A DNA stretch of 40,615 nt, taken from the NCBI GenBank assembly GCA_024742835.1, contig JANSXS010000029.1:1-40615 (forward strand). Direction: 5' to 3'. The DNA comes from Paracoccaceae bacterium. Lineage in GTDB: Bacteria > Pseudomonadota > Alphaproteobacteria > Rhodobacterales > Rhodobacteraceae. Positions within the stretch are counted from its first letter, which is position 1. The number at the start of each line of letters is the position of its first letter. Position numbers and translations under genes: made by a program. Below the pieces are notes generated by a model. That model did not search any database. It saw nothing but the letters and a program-made list of their open reading frames with translations, and had not been told where the DNA came from. This document shows, piece after piece, positions 7,978 to 16,654 of this stretch.

Positions 7978-8340
7978 ATGGCCGTGATCCTGTCACGGCT
8001 GCGCACGCAGGCGAAACTGGCGGCGCGCGCGGCGGCCCTTGGCCTGATCGGCACGGTGTTTCTGCTGGTCGGACTGGGGTTTCTGAGCGTGGCCCTATGG
8101 ATGATCGTGGCCGCGCAACATGGCGGGCTGATCGCCTTCTGGGTTCTGGGCGGGCTTTATGTCCTGCTCGGGCTGGCCTGTCTTGCACTTCGGCCCTCGG
8201 CCACGCAATCGGACCACGGCGAGACCGATACCGCGCCACAGACCCGCCACACAGCGACGGACGAGCCATGGGTCAAGCTTGCCGAAGGCTTTGCCACCGG
8301 GATGCAGGCCGGGCGCGCCGCACGGGACCGCTGCCAGTAA
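7978..8340 (+). CDS. Phage-holin-superfamily (YqjE-like) membrane protein
   Basis: The 120-residue product has two strong membrane helices (about residues 20-42 and 48-70) linked by a short polar turn, followed by a polar tail rich in Thr, His and Asp. This is the form of the YqjE/holin-X-like family that often accompanies DUF883 proteins. Despite the name, nothing phage-like surrounds it; a role in envelope or stress adaptation is inferred from the partner gene. It starts 1 bp after the upstream stop codon and so is surely co-transcribed with it. Confidence 0.75.
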   Translation: MAVILSRLRTQAKLAARAAALGLIGTVFLLVGLGFLSVALWMIVAAQHGGLIAFWVLGGLYVLLGLACLALRPSATQSDHGETDTAPQTRHTATDEPWVKLAEGFATGMQAGRAARDRCQ

Positions 8341-8358
8341 CCCAAGCCCGCCCGGCCC

Positions 8359-8401
8359 TGCGCGCGCCATCTTCAAAGCGCCCCGCAGGGTGGCGCGCGC
8401 A
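8359..8401 (+). terminator. Long GC hairpin after the DUF883-holin unit
   Basis: TGCGCGCGCCA (8359-8369) pairs perfectly with 8391-8401 around a 21-base loop. An alternative stem CCCTGCG/CGCAGGG (8356-8362 with 8384-8390) overlaps it. No T-run follows. A terminator between this operon and the RND operon is the likely role. Confidence 0.4.
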
Positions 8402-8515
8402 AATCTGTGATACCGGTTCGCCGCAAAACGCCCTAGACTGCGCGCCTAGACGCAGGTGACGGATTGCGCAGGGGCGCTATCTGATCATTTGCATGGATCG
8501 ACCAGGTGGCATGAC

Positions 8516-9625
8516 GTGACAAGAACATCATTTGTGAAACAACTGCTTCTCAGCGCGCTTCTTGTTGCGCTCGCGGCAGGGGCCTGGGTGTTTCGCGCCG
8601 AACTTGGCACTTATTGGGCGTCTGTCGTCTCCCCCGCCTCGCCAGAAGCCCGCACGAAAACGAAAACAAACGGCACCCCGGTGATCACCTCGGCGGTAAA
8701 CATGGTGCCTGACGAACTGACCTTTTCCGCCATCGGAACGGGGTTCGCCGCGCGCTCTGTCACGTTGCGCGCGCCTGCCAGCGGGCGCGTCACCGATCTA
8801 AGCCTGTCGCCGGATCGTGACTTTACCAAGGACGAGATCCTGTTGCAGCTTGACGATACCGACGAACGGCTGGCGTTCGAGCTGGCCAAGGCGCGCTTCG
8901 ACCGCGCCACGCGCGAGCGGGACCGTTTCCGTGCGCTACAAGGCACCGGTGCCGCCGCGCAAACACGGCTGGAACAGGTCGAAACGGATTTCAAGGTCGC
9001 CCGGATCCAGATGGATCAGGCCCGCGCCGATCTGGAGGACCGCAGCCTGCGCGCGCCCTTTGACGGCGTCACCGGCATCGCATCGGTCGAGGTGGGCGAC
9101 AGGGTCGCCGCCGAAGACGCGGTGGCAACCTTTGACGATCGCAGCCGGATTCTTGTGGAATTCGACCTGCCTGAGGCTTTTCTGAGCCGGGTGGATCTTG
9201 GGCTGATGCTGACCGTCACCACACCAGCGGCCGAAAATCAAAGTTTTGAGGGGCGCATCACGGCGGTGGATAGCCGCGTTGACCCCGCCACGCGCAGCGC
9301 ACGGGTGCGCGCGACCATCGACAACGGCAATGATATCCTGCGCCCCGGCGCATCTTTCGCGGTGCGGGTCGAATTGCCCGGCCCCGACTATCCGGCAGTA
9401 CCGGAACTCGCGCTGCAATTCTCGCGCGACGGGCTGTTGGTCTGGCGCGTCACCGATGGCAAGGCAGAGTCCGTGCCGGTGCGGCTGATCCGTCGGCGCG
9501 CCGGGCTGGTGATCGTGGACGGCCCGCTTGATCCGGGCGACGCGGTGGTGATCGAGGGCACACAGCGCCTGCGCCACGGCGTGGCGGTGGATGCGCTCAA
9601 CGATCCGACGGGGCCCAATTCATGA
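8516..9625 (+). CDS. RND efflux periplasmic adaptor (membrane fusion protein)
   Basis: The 369-residue protein has an N-terminal membrane anchor (LLLSALLVALAAGAWVF, about residues 9-26), then a lipoyl/HlyD hybrid half (VTLRAPASGRVTDLSLSPD), a helical hairpin about 60 residues long (LAKARFDRATRERDRF and onward) and the second lipoyl half DRSLRAPFDGVTGIASVEVG, followed by beta-barrel domains. These are the parts of an AcrA/MexH-type adaptor that links an inner-membrane RND pump to an outer-membrane channel. I use the GTG at 8516 because AGGTGG is 8 nt upstream; an in-frame GTG at 8456 lacks a site. It overlaps the permease start by 4 bp. No outer-membrane channel gene is adjacent. Confidence 0.9.
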   Translation: MTRTSFVKQLLLSALLVALAAGAWVFRAELGTYWASVVSPASPEARTKTKTNGTPVITSAVNMVPDELTFSAIGTGFAARSVTLRAPASGRVTDLSLSPDRDFTKDEILLQLDDTDERLAFELAKARFDRATRERDRFRALQGTGAAAQTRLEQVETDFKVARIQMDQARADLEDRSLRAPFDGVTGIASVEVGDRVAAEDAVATFDDRSRILVEFDLPEAFLSRVDLGLMLTVTTPAAENQSFEGRITAVDSRVDPATRSARVRATIDNGNDILRPGASFAVRVELPGPDYPAVPELALQFSRDGLLVWRVTDGKAESVPVRLIRRRAGLVIVDGPLDPGDAVVIEGTQRLRHGVAVDALNDPTGPNS

Positions 9626-12600
9626 GCACCGGTGCGGGCGGGCTTTCGGATCTCAGCGTAAGGCGGCCCTACCTCGCCGCCGTCATGAGCCTTATGATCG
9701 CGATTGCCGGGATCGGCGCGCTTTTCGGCGTGGAGGTGCGCGAACTGCCTGACGTGGATCGCCCCGTCGTGTCGGTGCGCGCGAACTATCCCGGCGCCTC
9801 CCCGACCACTGTGGATGCAGAGGTCGCGTCACTGGTCGAGGGGGCGGTGGCCCGCGTGGCGGGGGTCAAGGCGGTGCGCACCTCGTCGGAAGAGGGCAAT
9901 TTCCGGATGCGCGTGGAATTCAGCGCCAACCGCGATCTGGACACCGCGTCGAGCGATGTGCGCGAAGCGGTCAGCCGGATCGAGCCGCGCCTGCCTTCAG
10001 GTGTCGAAGACCTGTTCGTCGTCAAGTCAGAGGCCGATGCCGACCCGATCGTGGATGTGGCCGTCTGGAGTAACACGCGCTCCATCGATGCGCTGACCCG
10101 GCTGGTCGAAGATGCCATCGCCACGGAATTCACCGCTGTCGAGGGCGTCGCCGAGGTGGTGTTGTTCGGCGACCGGCAGCGCGTGCTGCGCGTCGCGGTG
10201 AAGCCGGACCGGCTGGCCGCGTTCGGCCTGTCCATCGGCGAAGTGGCCGAGGTGCTGCGCGCGGCACAGTTCGACGTGCCGGTGGGCAGCTTTGCGTCTG
10301 GCCCGCTCGAAGTGCTGGTGCGCGCGGACGCCACCGTGGCCGATCCCGCGCGGATCGAGGATCTGATGCTGAACGACCGGGTGCGGCTGGGGGATGTGGC
10401 AGGGGTCTATTTCGGCCTTGCCACACCCGACAGCGTGGCACGTCTGGACGGGCGGCAAGTGGTGAATGTCGGCATCGTGCGACAGGCGCAGTCCAACACG
10501 GTGCAGATCTCGGACGACGTTACCCGCGCCATCATGCGGCTGGAACAGCGTTTCCCCGATCTGGGTTTTCAGGTGACCAGCGATGACGCTGTTTTCATTC
10601 GCGGCGCGATCACCGAGGTCATCAAGACGCTGGCAGCCGCACTGGTGATCGTGGTCGCGGTGATCTGGATCTTTTTCGGACGGCTGAGCGCCACGCTCAT
10701 CCCCGCCGTGACCATCCCCATCGCGCTGATGGGATCAATGGCGGGAATCTGGCTGATGGGGTTTTCCATCAATCTCATCACGCTTCTGGCACTGGTGCTG
10801 GCCACGGGTCTGGTTGTCGATGACGCCATTGTCGTGACCGAGAACATCCAGCGTCGGCGACAAGAGGGCATGGGCCGCCGCGCCGCCGCCGTTCTGGGGG
10901 CAAAGCAGGTTTTTTTCGCGGTGATCGCCACCACGATCACGCTGATCGCGGTTTTCGTGCCGATCTCCTTCCTGCCAAGCGACGCGGGGCGGTTGTTTGC
11001 GGAATTCGGTTTCATGCTGGCCGTCACGGTGGGAATATCGTCTTTCGTGGCGCTGACCCTGTGCCCGATGCTGGCCTCGCTGTCTGACGGGCTGGCGCAG
11101 GGCAACGGGCTTTTTGACAGGCTGGGCGCACGGCTTGGTGCCGGTTATGCCGCCCTGATCCGCCCGATGATCCGCGCGCCGATGGTCACGCTGGTTGGGG
11201 CCGCGATGCTGGCGGGCGGAGCGTTTTTTGTCTATGACGATCTAGGTGCGGAACTGGTCCCCAAAGAGGACCGCGGCGAAATTTCGATCTGGATTCAAGG
11301 CCCTGATGGCACCGGGCTGGATTACACCGACCGGCAGGTCGTGCAGGTCGAAGCGGCGCTTCGCCCCTTTGTAGATCAGGGCGTGGGCCAGGGCATCTAT
11401 TCCATCACAGGACGCTATGACCTGAACCGGGGCAGCATCGGGATGCGCCTGATCCCTTGGGAAGAGCGCGAGATCAGCCAGGCCGATATCGAAGCGGCGA
11501 TCCGACCGCAGCTTGATGCGCTGCCCGGCGCGCGGCCCTTCGTGCGCTCCGGCAACTCTTTGGGCCTTCGCGGCAGTTCCGGCGGCGGGCTGAGCATCGC
11601 TCTGACCGGATCGAACTACAAGGATATCGCGGCGGCGGCAGACGACTTTGCCATAGCGCTGGCACAGGTCGAGGGCCTGTCGCGGATCCGCGTTCAATTC
11701 CAGGCCACTCAGCCACAGCTAAGCATCGGGGTCGACCGGCAACGCGCCTCGGATCTGCGGGTGCCCATGTCGACCCTTTCGGGCACGCTGCGCGCGTTGA
11801 TCGACGAGGATGAGATCGCGGAACTGACGATCGACGACGAGGCGGTGCCGATCCTGTTGCAATCGGCGGCGGGTGCGGTGCGCGATCCGATGGACCTGAT
11901 GAACCTGAACATCCGTTCGGATGCGGGCGACCTGGTGCCGCTCAGCCAGATCGTGAACTTCGAGGAAACCGGCGTCGCAGCCGAGCTTGACCGCCACGCA
12001 CAGCGCCGCGCCGTCGAGATCGACGCAAGCGTCGCCCCGGAAGTAACGCTGCGCGACGTGATCGACGAGGTGCGCGCGCTGAGCCGCGATAACCTGCCCG
12101 ACGGGATCGGGCTTATTTTCCTGGGCGAGGCGGCATCGCTGGACGAAACCTCGTCGGCGCTGGCGGTGACCTATGTGATCGCGCTGCTGGTGGTGTTCCT
12201 GGTGCTTCTGGCCCAGTTCGAAAGCCTGACAAGCGCGCTGGTGGTGATGGTCACGGTGCCTTTCGGGGTCTGCGCGGCGATCTATGCGCTGCTCATGACC
12301 GGTACCACGATCAACATCTACAGCCAGATCGGGGTCTTGATGCTAATCGGGGTGATGGCCAAGAACGGCATTCTTCTGGTCGAGTTCGCCGACCAGTTGC
12401 GCGACCGGGGCCGGCCCGTGATCGACGCCGCCTATGAGGCCGCGCAGGCGCGCCTGCGGCCCATCGCGATGACCCTGATCTGCACGGTGATGTCGGGCGT
12501 GCCGCTGATCCTTGGCGGTGGACCGGGGGCAGAGGCGCGCGCCGCCATCGGGTGGGTGATCGTTGGCGGGCTGGGTCTTGCGGCGGTGTTCACGCTGTTC

Positions 12601-12699
12601 CTGACGCCTGCGGCCTATGCGCTGATCGCGGGGCTTGGCAAATCGCGCGCCTCTGCCGGGCGGGCGCTGGACGACGAGTTGAAGACTGCTGCCGAGTGA
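9622..12699 (+). CDS. RND-family efflux permease
   Basis: The 1025-residue protein has the HAE1-like RND plan: a first helix near residue 15, a large periplasmic loop, six helices with the proton-relay motif GLVVDDAIVVTENIQRR, a second periplasmic loop and a final helix bundle with GVMAKNGILLVEFADQL. The paired aspartates of helix 4 are intact, so it should be an active proton-driven exporter. The start overlaps the adaptor stop (ATGA), giving translational coupling. Closest in form to the AcrB/MexF-like single-permease systems of alphaproteobacteria. The substrate cannot be read from sequence, and no local regulator (TetR or similar) is encoded beside it. Confidence 0.93.
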   Translation: MSTGAGGLSDLSVRRPYLAAVMSLMIAIAGIGALFGVEVRELPDVDRPVVSVRANYPGASPTTVDAEVASLVEGAVARVAGVKAVRTSSEEGNFRMRVEFSANRDLDTASSDVREAVSRIEPRLPSGVEDLFVVKSEADADPIVDVAVWSNTRSIDALTRLVEDAIATEFTAVEGVAEVVLFGDRQRVLRVAVKPDRLAAFGLSIGEVAEVLRAAQFDVPVGSFASGPLEVLVRADATVADPARIEDLMLNDRVRLGDVAGVYFGLATPDSVARLDGRQVVNVGIVRQAQSNTVQISDDVTRAIMRLEQRFPDLGFQVTSDDAVFIRGAITEVIKTLAAALVIVVAVIWIFFGRLSATLIPAVTIPIALMGSMAGIWLMGFSINLITLLALVLATGLVVDDAIVVTENIQRRRQEGMGRRAAAVLGAKQVFFAVIATTITLIAVFVPISFLPSDAGRLFAEFGFMLAVTVGISSFVALTLCPMLASLSDGLAQGNGLFDRLGARLGAGYAALIRPMIRAPMVTLVGAAMLAGGAFFVYDDLGAELVPKEDRGEISIWIQGPDGTGLDYTDRQVVQVEAALRPFVDQGVGQGIYSITGRYDLNRGSIGMRLIPWEEREISQADIEAAIRPQLDALPGARPFVRSGNSLGLRGSSGGGLSIALTGSNYKDIAAAADDFAIALAQVEGLSRIRVQFQATQPQLSIGVDRQRASDLRVPMSTLSGTLRALIDEDEIAELTIDDEAVPILLQSAAGAVRDPMDLMNLNIRSDAGDLVPLSQIVNFEETGVAAELDRHAQRRAVEIDASVAPEVTLRDVIDEVRALSRDNLPDGIGLIFLGEAASLDETSSALAVTYVIALLVVFLVLLAQFESLTSALVVMVTVPFGVCAAIYALLMTGTTINIYSQIGVLMLIGVMAKNGILLVEFADQLRDRGRPVIDAAYEAAQARLRPIAMTLICTVMSGVPLILGGGPGAEARAAIGWVIVGGLGLAAVFTLFLTPAAYALIAGLGKSRASAGRALDDELKTAAE

Positions 12700-12760
12700 T
12701 GCATCCTTGCGGACATGGCACGGGCTTTCACGGCATGATGTGCTAAGTGTTGTTGTGAAA

Positions 12761-12786
12761 GGAACGCAGAGGCCCGCGGGCACGTT
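12761..12786 (+). promoter_or_regulatory. EcfG-type promoter motif GGAAC-N17-CGTT
   Basis: GGAAC at 12761-12765 and CGTT at 12783-12786 are 17 bp apart, the alternative accepted spacing for EcfG promoters. A start near 12793 would give a leader of about 33 nt to the iorA ATG at 12826. It is the second match in this window and, like the first, lies directly upstream of an operon on the correct strand. Confidence 0.5.
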
Positions 12787-12825
12787 GGCGTTCAGGTTTC
12801 GAAAACTACCAGGATGGAGTGGCGC

Positions 12826-13284
12826 ATGATTTCCTTTGACCTCAACGGCAAACAGGTCTCTGTCGATGTGCCCGAAGACACCCCGCTTTTGTGGGTGCTG
12901 CGGGACGAATTAAGGCTGACAGGCACCAAATATGGCTGCGGCATCGCGCAATGCGGGGCCTGTACGGTGATGCTGGACGGGGCCGCGCAACGCTCTTGCG
13001 TGACGCCCGTCTCCTCGGTCGAGGGCAGCAGCGTCGAGACGATCGAGGGGCTTTCAGGCCGCGAGGCCACGGCCGTGCAGGATGCCTGGACCCAGATCGA
13101 CGTGCCGCAATGCGGCTGGTGCCAGTCAGGCCAGGTCATGAGCGCCACGGCGCTTCTACGCGACACGCCCAAGCCTTCGGATGCGGATATCGACGCCGCG
13201 ATGGGGGGCAATGTCTGTCGCTGCGCCACGTACGTCCGCATTCGCAAGGCGATCCATGACGCCGCCGACACGCTGGAGGGCTGA
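12826..13284 (+). CDS. iorA: Molybdenum hydroxylase [2Fe-2S] subunit (isoquinoline 1-oxidoreductase alpha type)
   Basis: This 152-residue small subunit carries both iron-sulfur sites of the xanthine oxidase family. The plant-ferredoxin cluster is held by Cys38, Cys43, Cys46 and Cys58 (CGIAQCGAC). The second all-helical cluster uses Cys95, Cys98, Cys130 and Cys132 (CGWCQSGQ and NVCRC). It passes electrons from the molybdenum site of the partner subunit. I chose the ATG at 12826, which has GGAG 7 nt upstream, over the ATG four codons earlier. The large subunit begins 4 bp after its stop. The IorA name reflects subunit architecture; the true substrate (N-heterocycle or aldehyde) is unknown. Confidence 0.92.
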   Translation: MISFDLNGKQVSVDVPEDTPLLWVLRDELRLTGTKYGCGIAQCGACTVMLDGAAQRSCVTPVSSVEGSSVETIEGLSGREATAVQDAWTQIDVPQCGWCQSGQVMSATALLRDTPKPSDADIDAAMGGNVCRCATYVRIRKAIHDAADTLEG

Positions 13285-13288
13285 ACCC

Positions 13289-15469
13289 ATGAATAAAACA
13301 TTTTCCCGCCGTTCTTTCCTCACCTCCTCCGCCGGTCTGGTGATTGGCGTGACCCTGCCCATGAAAGGCCGCGCGCAATCGGGGGCAGAGGCCGCGATGG
13401 GCGGCAACGCATCGCCCCAAGGCTCGGGCAGCTTTGCGCCCAATGCCTTTGTCCGCATCGCGCCCGACGACACGGTAACGGTGCTGATCAAGCATATCGA
13501 GTTCGGCCAGGGACCCTATACAGGTCTGTCCACGCTGGTGGCCGAGGAACTTGACGCCGACTGGTCCCAGATGCGCGCGGAAAGTGCGCCGTTCGACAAC
13601 GAGCTTTACAAGAACCTTGCCTTTGGCCTGCAAGGCACCGGCGGGTCCACCGCCATCGCCAATTCCTACACCCAGATGCGCCGCGCCGGTGCCGCCGCGC
13701 GTGCCATGCTGGTCGAGGCCGCAGCCGCCGAATGGGGCGTGCCAGCGGGTGAGATCACCGTCGAGAAGGGCGTGATCAGCCATCCCGGCGGGCAATTCTC
13801 TGGCTTTGGCGCCTTTGCCGAGGCGGCAGCCCAATTAACGCCGCCGGAAGAACCCGCGCTAAAAGACCCGAGCGCGTTTACCCTGATCGGCACCGATGTG
13901 CCCAAGCTGGACAGCCGCGCCAAATCCACCGGCGAGGCGGTGTTCAGCATGGATGTCTACCGCGAGGGGATGGAAACCGTGGTGGTGGCGCATCCGGTCA
14001 AGATGGGCGCGAAAGTGGCCTCTTACGACGACAGCGCCGCCAAAGAGGTGCCAGGCGTCACCGCCGTGCGCCAGATCCCGCAGGGCATTGCGGTTTATGC
14101 AGGCTCGACCGCGGCCGCGATCAAGGGGCGCGATGCGCTTGAGATCAAATGGGACGAAAGCGCCGCCGAAACCCGCTCTTCCGACCAGATTTACGAGGCG
14201 TTCAGCGCCGCCGCCGATCAGGGCGGCATGGACGCCGAGGTGATCGGCGAGGGCGCTGCCCCCATCGAAGGCGCGGCACAGGTGATCGAGGCGGAATTCC
14301 GCTTTCCCTACCTCGCCCATGCCGCGATGGAGCCGCTCGACGGCGTGATCGAGATCACCCAGGACGGCGCAGAGGCGTGGGTCGGCTCGCAATTTCCGTC
14401 GCTGGATGTGCCGACCATCGCGCAGACTCTCGGGCTGGATGCCGCCAACGTGAAGATGAACGTGATGCTGGCGGGCGGCAGCTTTGGCCGCCGCGCGCAG
14501 GACACCGCGCATTTCGCCGCCGAACTGGCAGAGGTCGCCAAGGCCGCCGGTGGAAACGGCGCGTGGAAGCTGGTCTATACCCGCGAGGACGACATGACCG
14601 GCGGCTATTACCGCCCACTCACGGTGCACAAGATGCGCGCCGGGCTGGATGACAGCGGCGCGATCGTGGGCTGGGAAAACGTCGTCGTGAACCAGTCCAT
14701 CATGGGCGGCGGGCCTTTTGCCGGAATGATGCAGGACGGCATCGACCCCACATCCATCGAAGGGTCGACCAAGATGCCCTACGCACTGGCCAATTCCCGC
14801 GTCGGCTGGGTGCGAGAGGAGTCGCCGGTCAGGGTGCTCTGGTGGCGCGCCGTGGGGCATACGCACACGGCCTATGCCACCGAGGTTTTTCTCGACATGG
14901 CGCTGGAGGCCGCCGGAAAAGACCCGGTGCAGGGCCGTCTGGACCTGCTGAAAGACGACGCGGGACGCGACCGCGCCGTGCTGGAAAAGGTGGCCAAGAT
15001 GGCGGGCTGGGATGGCGAGACCGTCAAGGGCGACAAGGCCTATGGCGTGGCGCTGCATGAAAGCTTCAACAGCTACACCGCGCAGATCGCCGAAGTTACC
15101 GACGTGGACGGGATGCCCCGTGTCACCCGTGTCTGGTGCGCGCTGGATTGCGGCGTGGCGGTCAACCCCAATGTGATACGCGCCCAGATCGAGGGCGGTG
15201 TCGGCTTTGGCCTTGGCTCGATCCTGTTCAACGAGCTGACCCTTGGCGAGGGCGGCACCGTGCAGGAGCGAAATTTCGACACCTACCGCATGCTGCGCAT
15301 CGACGAGATGCCGGAGGTGATCGTGGAGATCATCGACAGCGCGGCCGACCCAACCGGCGTGGGCGAGCCGGGTACGCCACCCATCGGACCTGCGGTCGCC
15401 AATGCGTGGCGCGCGCTGACGGGCAAGACGGTCACGCATCTGCCCTTCAGCCGGGCAAAGGACGCCTGA
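13289..15469 (+). CDS. iorB: Molybdopterin-binding hydroxylase subunit (isoquinoline 1-oxidoreductase beta type), Tat-exported
   Basis: The 726-residue protein starts with a twin-arginine signal (SRRSFLTSSAG, Arg7-Arg8, then a hydrophobic stretch), so the complex is probably periplasmic, with the small subunit carried along. Molybdopterin-cytosine-dinucleotide family motifs include GQGPYTG, AGGSFGRRAQD and the C-terminal GVGEPGTPPIGPAVANA, whose Glu is the conserved catalytic base position. There is no FAD subunit, as in IorAB-like enzymes that give electrons to a cytochrome or other acceptor; none is encoded next door, nor is an XdhC-type maturation protein. I start at the ATG at 13289, because the longer open frame overlaps iorA and would destroy the Tat signal. 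Confidence 0.9.
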   Translation: MNKTFSRRSFLTSSAGLVIGVTLPMKGRAQSGAEAAMGGNASPQGSGSFAPNAFVRIAPDDTVTVLIKHIEFGQGPYTGLSTLVAEELDADWSQMRAESAPFDNELYKNLAFGLQGTGGSTAIANSYTQMRRAGAAARAMLVEAAAAEWGVPAGEITVEKGVISHPGGQFSGFGAFAEAAAQLTPPEEPALKDPSAFTLIGTDVPKLDSRAKSTGEAVFSMDVYREGMETVVVAHPVKMGAKVASYDDSAAKEVPGVTAVRQIPQGIAVYAGSTAAAIKGRDALEIKWDESAAETRSSDQIYEAFSAAADQGGMDAEVIGEGAAPIEGAAQVIEAEFRFPYLAHAAMEPLDGVIEITQDGAEAWVGSQFPSLDVPTIAQTLGLDAANVKMNVMLAGGSFGRRAQDTAHFAAELAEVAKAAGGNGAWKLVYTREDDMTGGYYRPLTVHKMRAGLDDSGAIVGWENVVVNQSIMGGGPFAGMMQDGIDPTSIEGSTKMPYALANSRVGWVREESPVRVLWWRAVGHTHTAYATEVFLDMALEAAGKDPVQGRLDLLKDDAGRDRAVLEKVAKMAGWDGETVKGDKAYGVALHESFNSYTAQIAEVTDVDGMPRVTRVWCALDCGVAVNPNVIRAQIEGGVGFGLGSILFNELTLGEGGTVQERNFDTYRMLRIDEMPEVIVEIIDSAADPTGVGEPGTPPIGPAVANAWRALTGKTVTHLPFSRAKDA

Positions 15470-15488
15470 GAGACGTACAACAACACAA

Positions 15489-15516
15489 GGCCCGGAAAGA
15501 AAGCTCTTTCCGGGCC
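15489..15516. terminator. Perfect 12 bp hairpin after iorB
   Basis: GGCCCGGAAAGA pairs perfectly with 15505-15516 around an AAGC loop, 19 bp after the iorB stop. On the plus strand no T-run follows; on the minus strand a T-rich stretch does. It probably ends iorAB transcription and insulates mnmH. Confidence 0.6.
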
Positions 15517-15577
15517 AACCGGTGCCATCTGTCATCCCCCCTTTCCTGCGCCGCGGCACCGGGCTATGTGCCGTCCT

Positions 15578-16654
15578 ATGCAAAAGCTCACCTCCCTTGC
15601 CGATCTGACCGCTCTTGATGTCGACACGATCATCGACGTGCGCAGCCCGGCCGAATATGCCGAGGATCATGTCCCCGGCGCGATCAACCTGCCGGTTCTC
15701 GACAACGAGGAACGCGCCCGCGTGGGCACCATCTACAAGCAGCAATCGCCCTTTCTGGCGCGCAAGATCGGTGCCGCGCTGGTCTTTCGCAATGCCGCCG
15801 CGCATATCGAAACGCGGCTGGCCGTGCATGAAGGCGGCTGGCAGCCGCTGGTGTATTGTTGGCGGGGCGGGCAGCGATCCGGCGCGTTTGCGTGGATGCT
15901 GCGGGAAATCGGCTGGCGGGCCGACACCATCGAGGGCGGATATCAAAGCTATCGGAGGCTGGTGGTGCAGGCGCTGTACGATACGCCGCTTCAGATGCCC
16001 GTCATTCAGCTTGCGGGCTATACGGGCACCGCGAAAACCGATTTGCTGGCACGGGTCGCGCATCACGGCGTACAGGTGCTGGACCTTGAAGGGCTGGCGC
16101 GGCATCGCGGCTCGATCCTTGGGGATCTGGCAGACCCGCAACCCAGCCAAAAGGCGTTCGAGACGGCACTCGCCGCCGAGCTTGGCCAGCTTGACCCCGC
16201 ACGCCCGGTACTGGTGGAGGCCGAGAGCAGCACGATTGGCGACCTTACCCTGCCGCCCTCGCTTTGGGCGGCGATGAAAGACGCGCCGGTGATCAGCGTC
16301 GACGCCCCGCTAGAGGCACGGGCACGGTATTTGTCAGAGGTTTACACTGATGTTCTGGAAGACCGCGCAGGCCTGAAAGCCAAGCTGCACCCGCTGCGGC
16401 GCTTTCGCGGGCACGAGCTTGTCGATGCATGGAACAGGCTGATCGACGCGGGCGAGATGGTCGCGCTATGCCGGTCGCTGGCTGCCGATCATTACGATCC
16501 GGCCTATGAGAAATCGAACGCCCCCTTGTTGCCGCGCATCGCGCGCCGCATCGACGCGCCGGATCTGGGCGAGACCGCGCTCAACGGCACAGCCGCGCGC
16601 ATCGCGCAGGCGGTTCAAGAGATATCAAGTACGCCCGCGCGGTCAGTGATCTGA
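15578..16654 (+). CDS. mnmH: tRNA 2-selenouridine synthase
   Basis: The 358-residue enzyme replaces sulfur by selenium in the wobble 2-thiouridine of certain tRNAs, using selenophosphate. An N-terminal rhodanese domain (IIDVRSPAEYAEDHVPGAINLP) contains the active Cys94 in VYCWRGGQRSG. A P-loop domain follows at residues 147-154 (GYTGTAKT), where the usual second-last glycine of the P-loop is Ala. C-terminal ESSTIGD and the VEDR-like segment (VLEDRAGLKAKL) also fit the family. I prefer the ATG at 15578; four codons earlier another ATG exists without a clear site. The selenophosphate-making SelD is the convergent neighbour, giving supply and use in one locus. Confidence 0.93.
   Translation: MQKLTSLADLTALDVDTIIDVRSPAEYAEDHVPGAINLPVLDNEERARVGTIYKQQSPFLARKIGAALVFRNAAAHIETRLAVHEGGWQPLVYCWRGGQRSGAFAWMLREIGWRADTIEGGYQSYRRLVVQALYDTPLQMPVIQLAGYTGTAKTDLLARVAHHGVQVLDLEGLARHRGSILGDLADPQPSQKAFETALAAELGQLDPARPVLVEAESSTIGDLTLPPSLWAAMKDAPVISVDAPLEARARYLSEVYTDVLEDRAGLKAKLHPLRRFRGHELVDAWNRLIDAGEMVALCRSLAADHYDPAYEKSNAPLLPRIARRIDAPDLGETALNGTAARIAQAVQEISSTPARSVI

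Noticed and set aside
13859..16150. 763-codon open frame on the minus strand opposite iorB and mnmH
   Set aside because: It is antisense to two well-supported genes, has shadow-type composition rich in His, Arg and Gly, and shows no recognisable domain.
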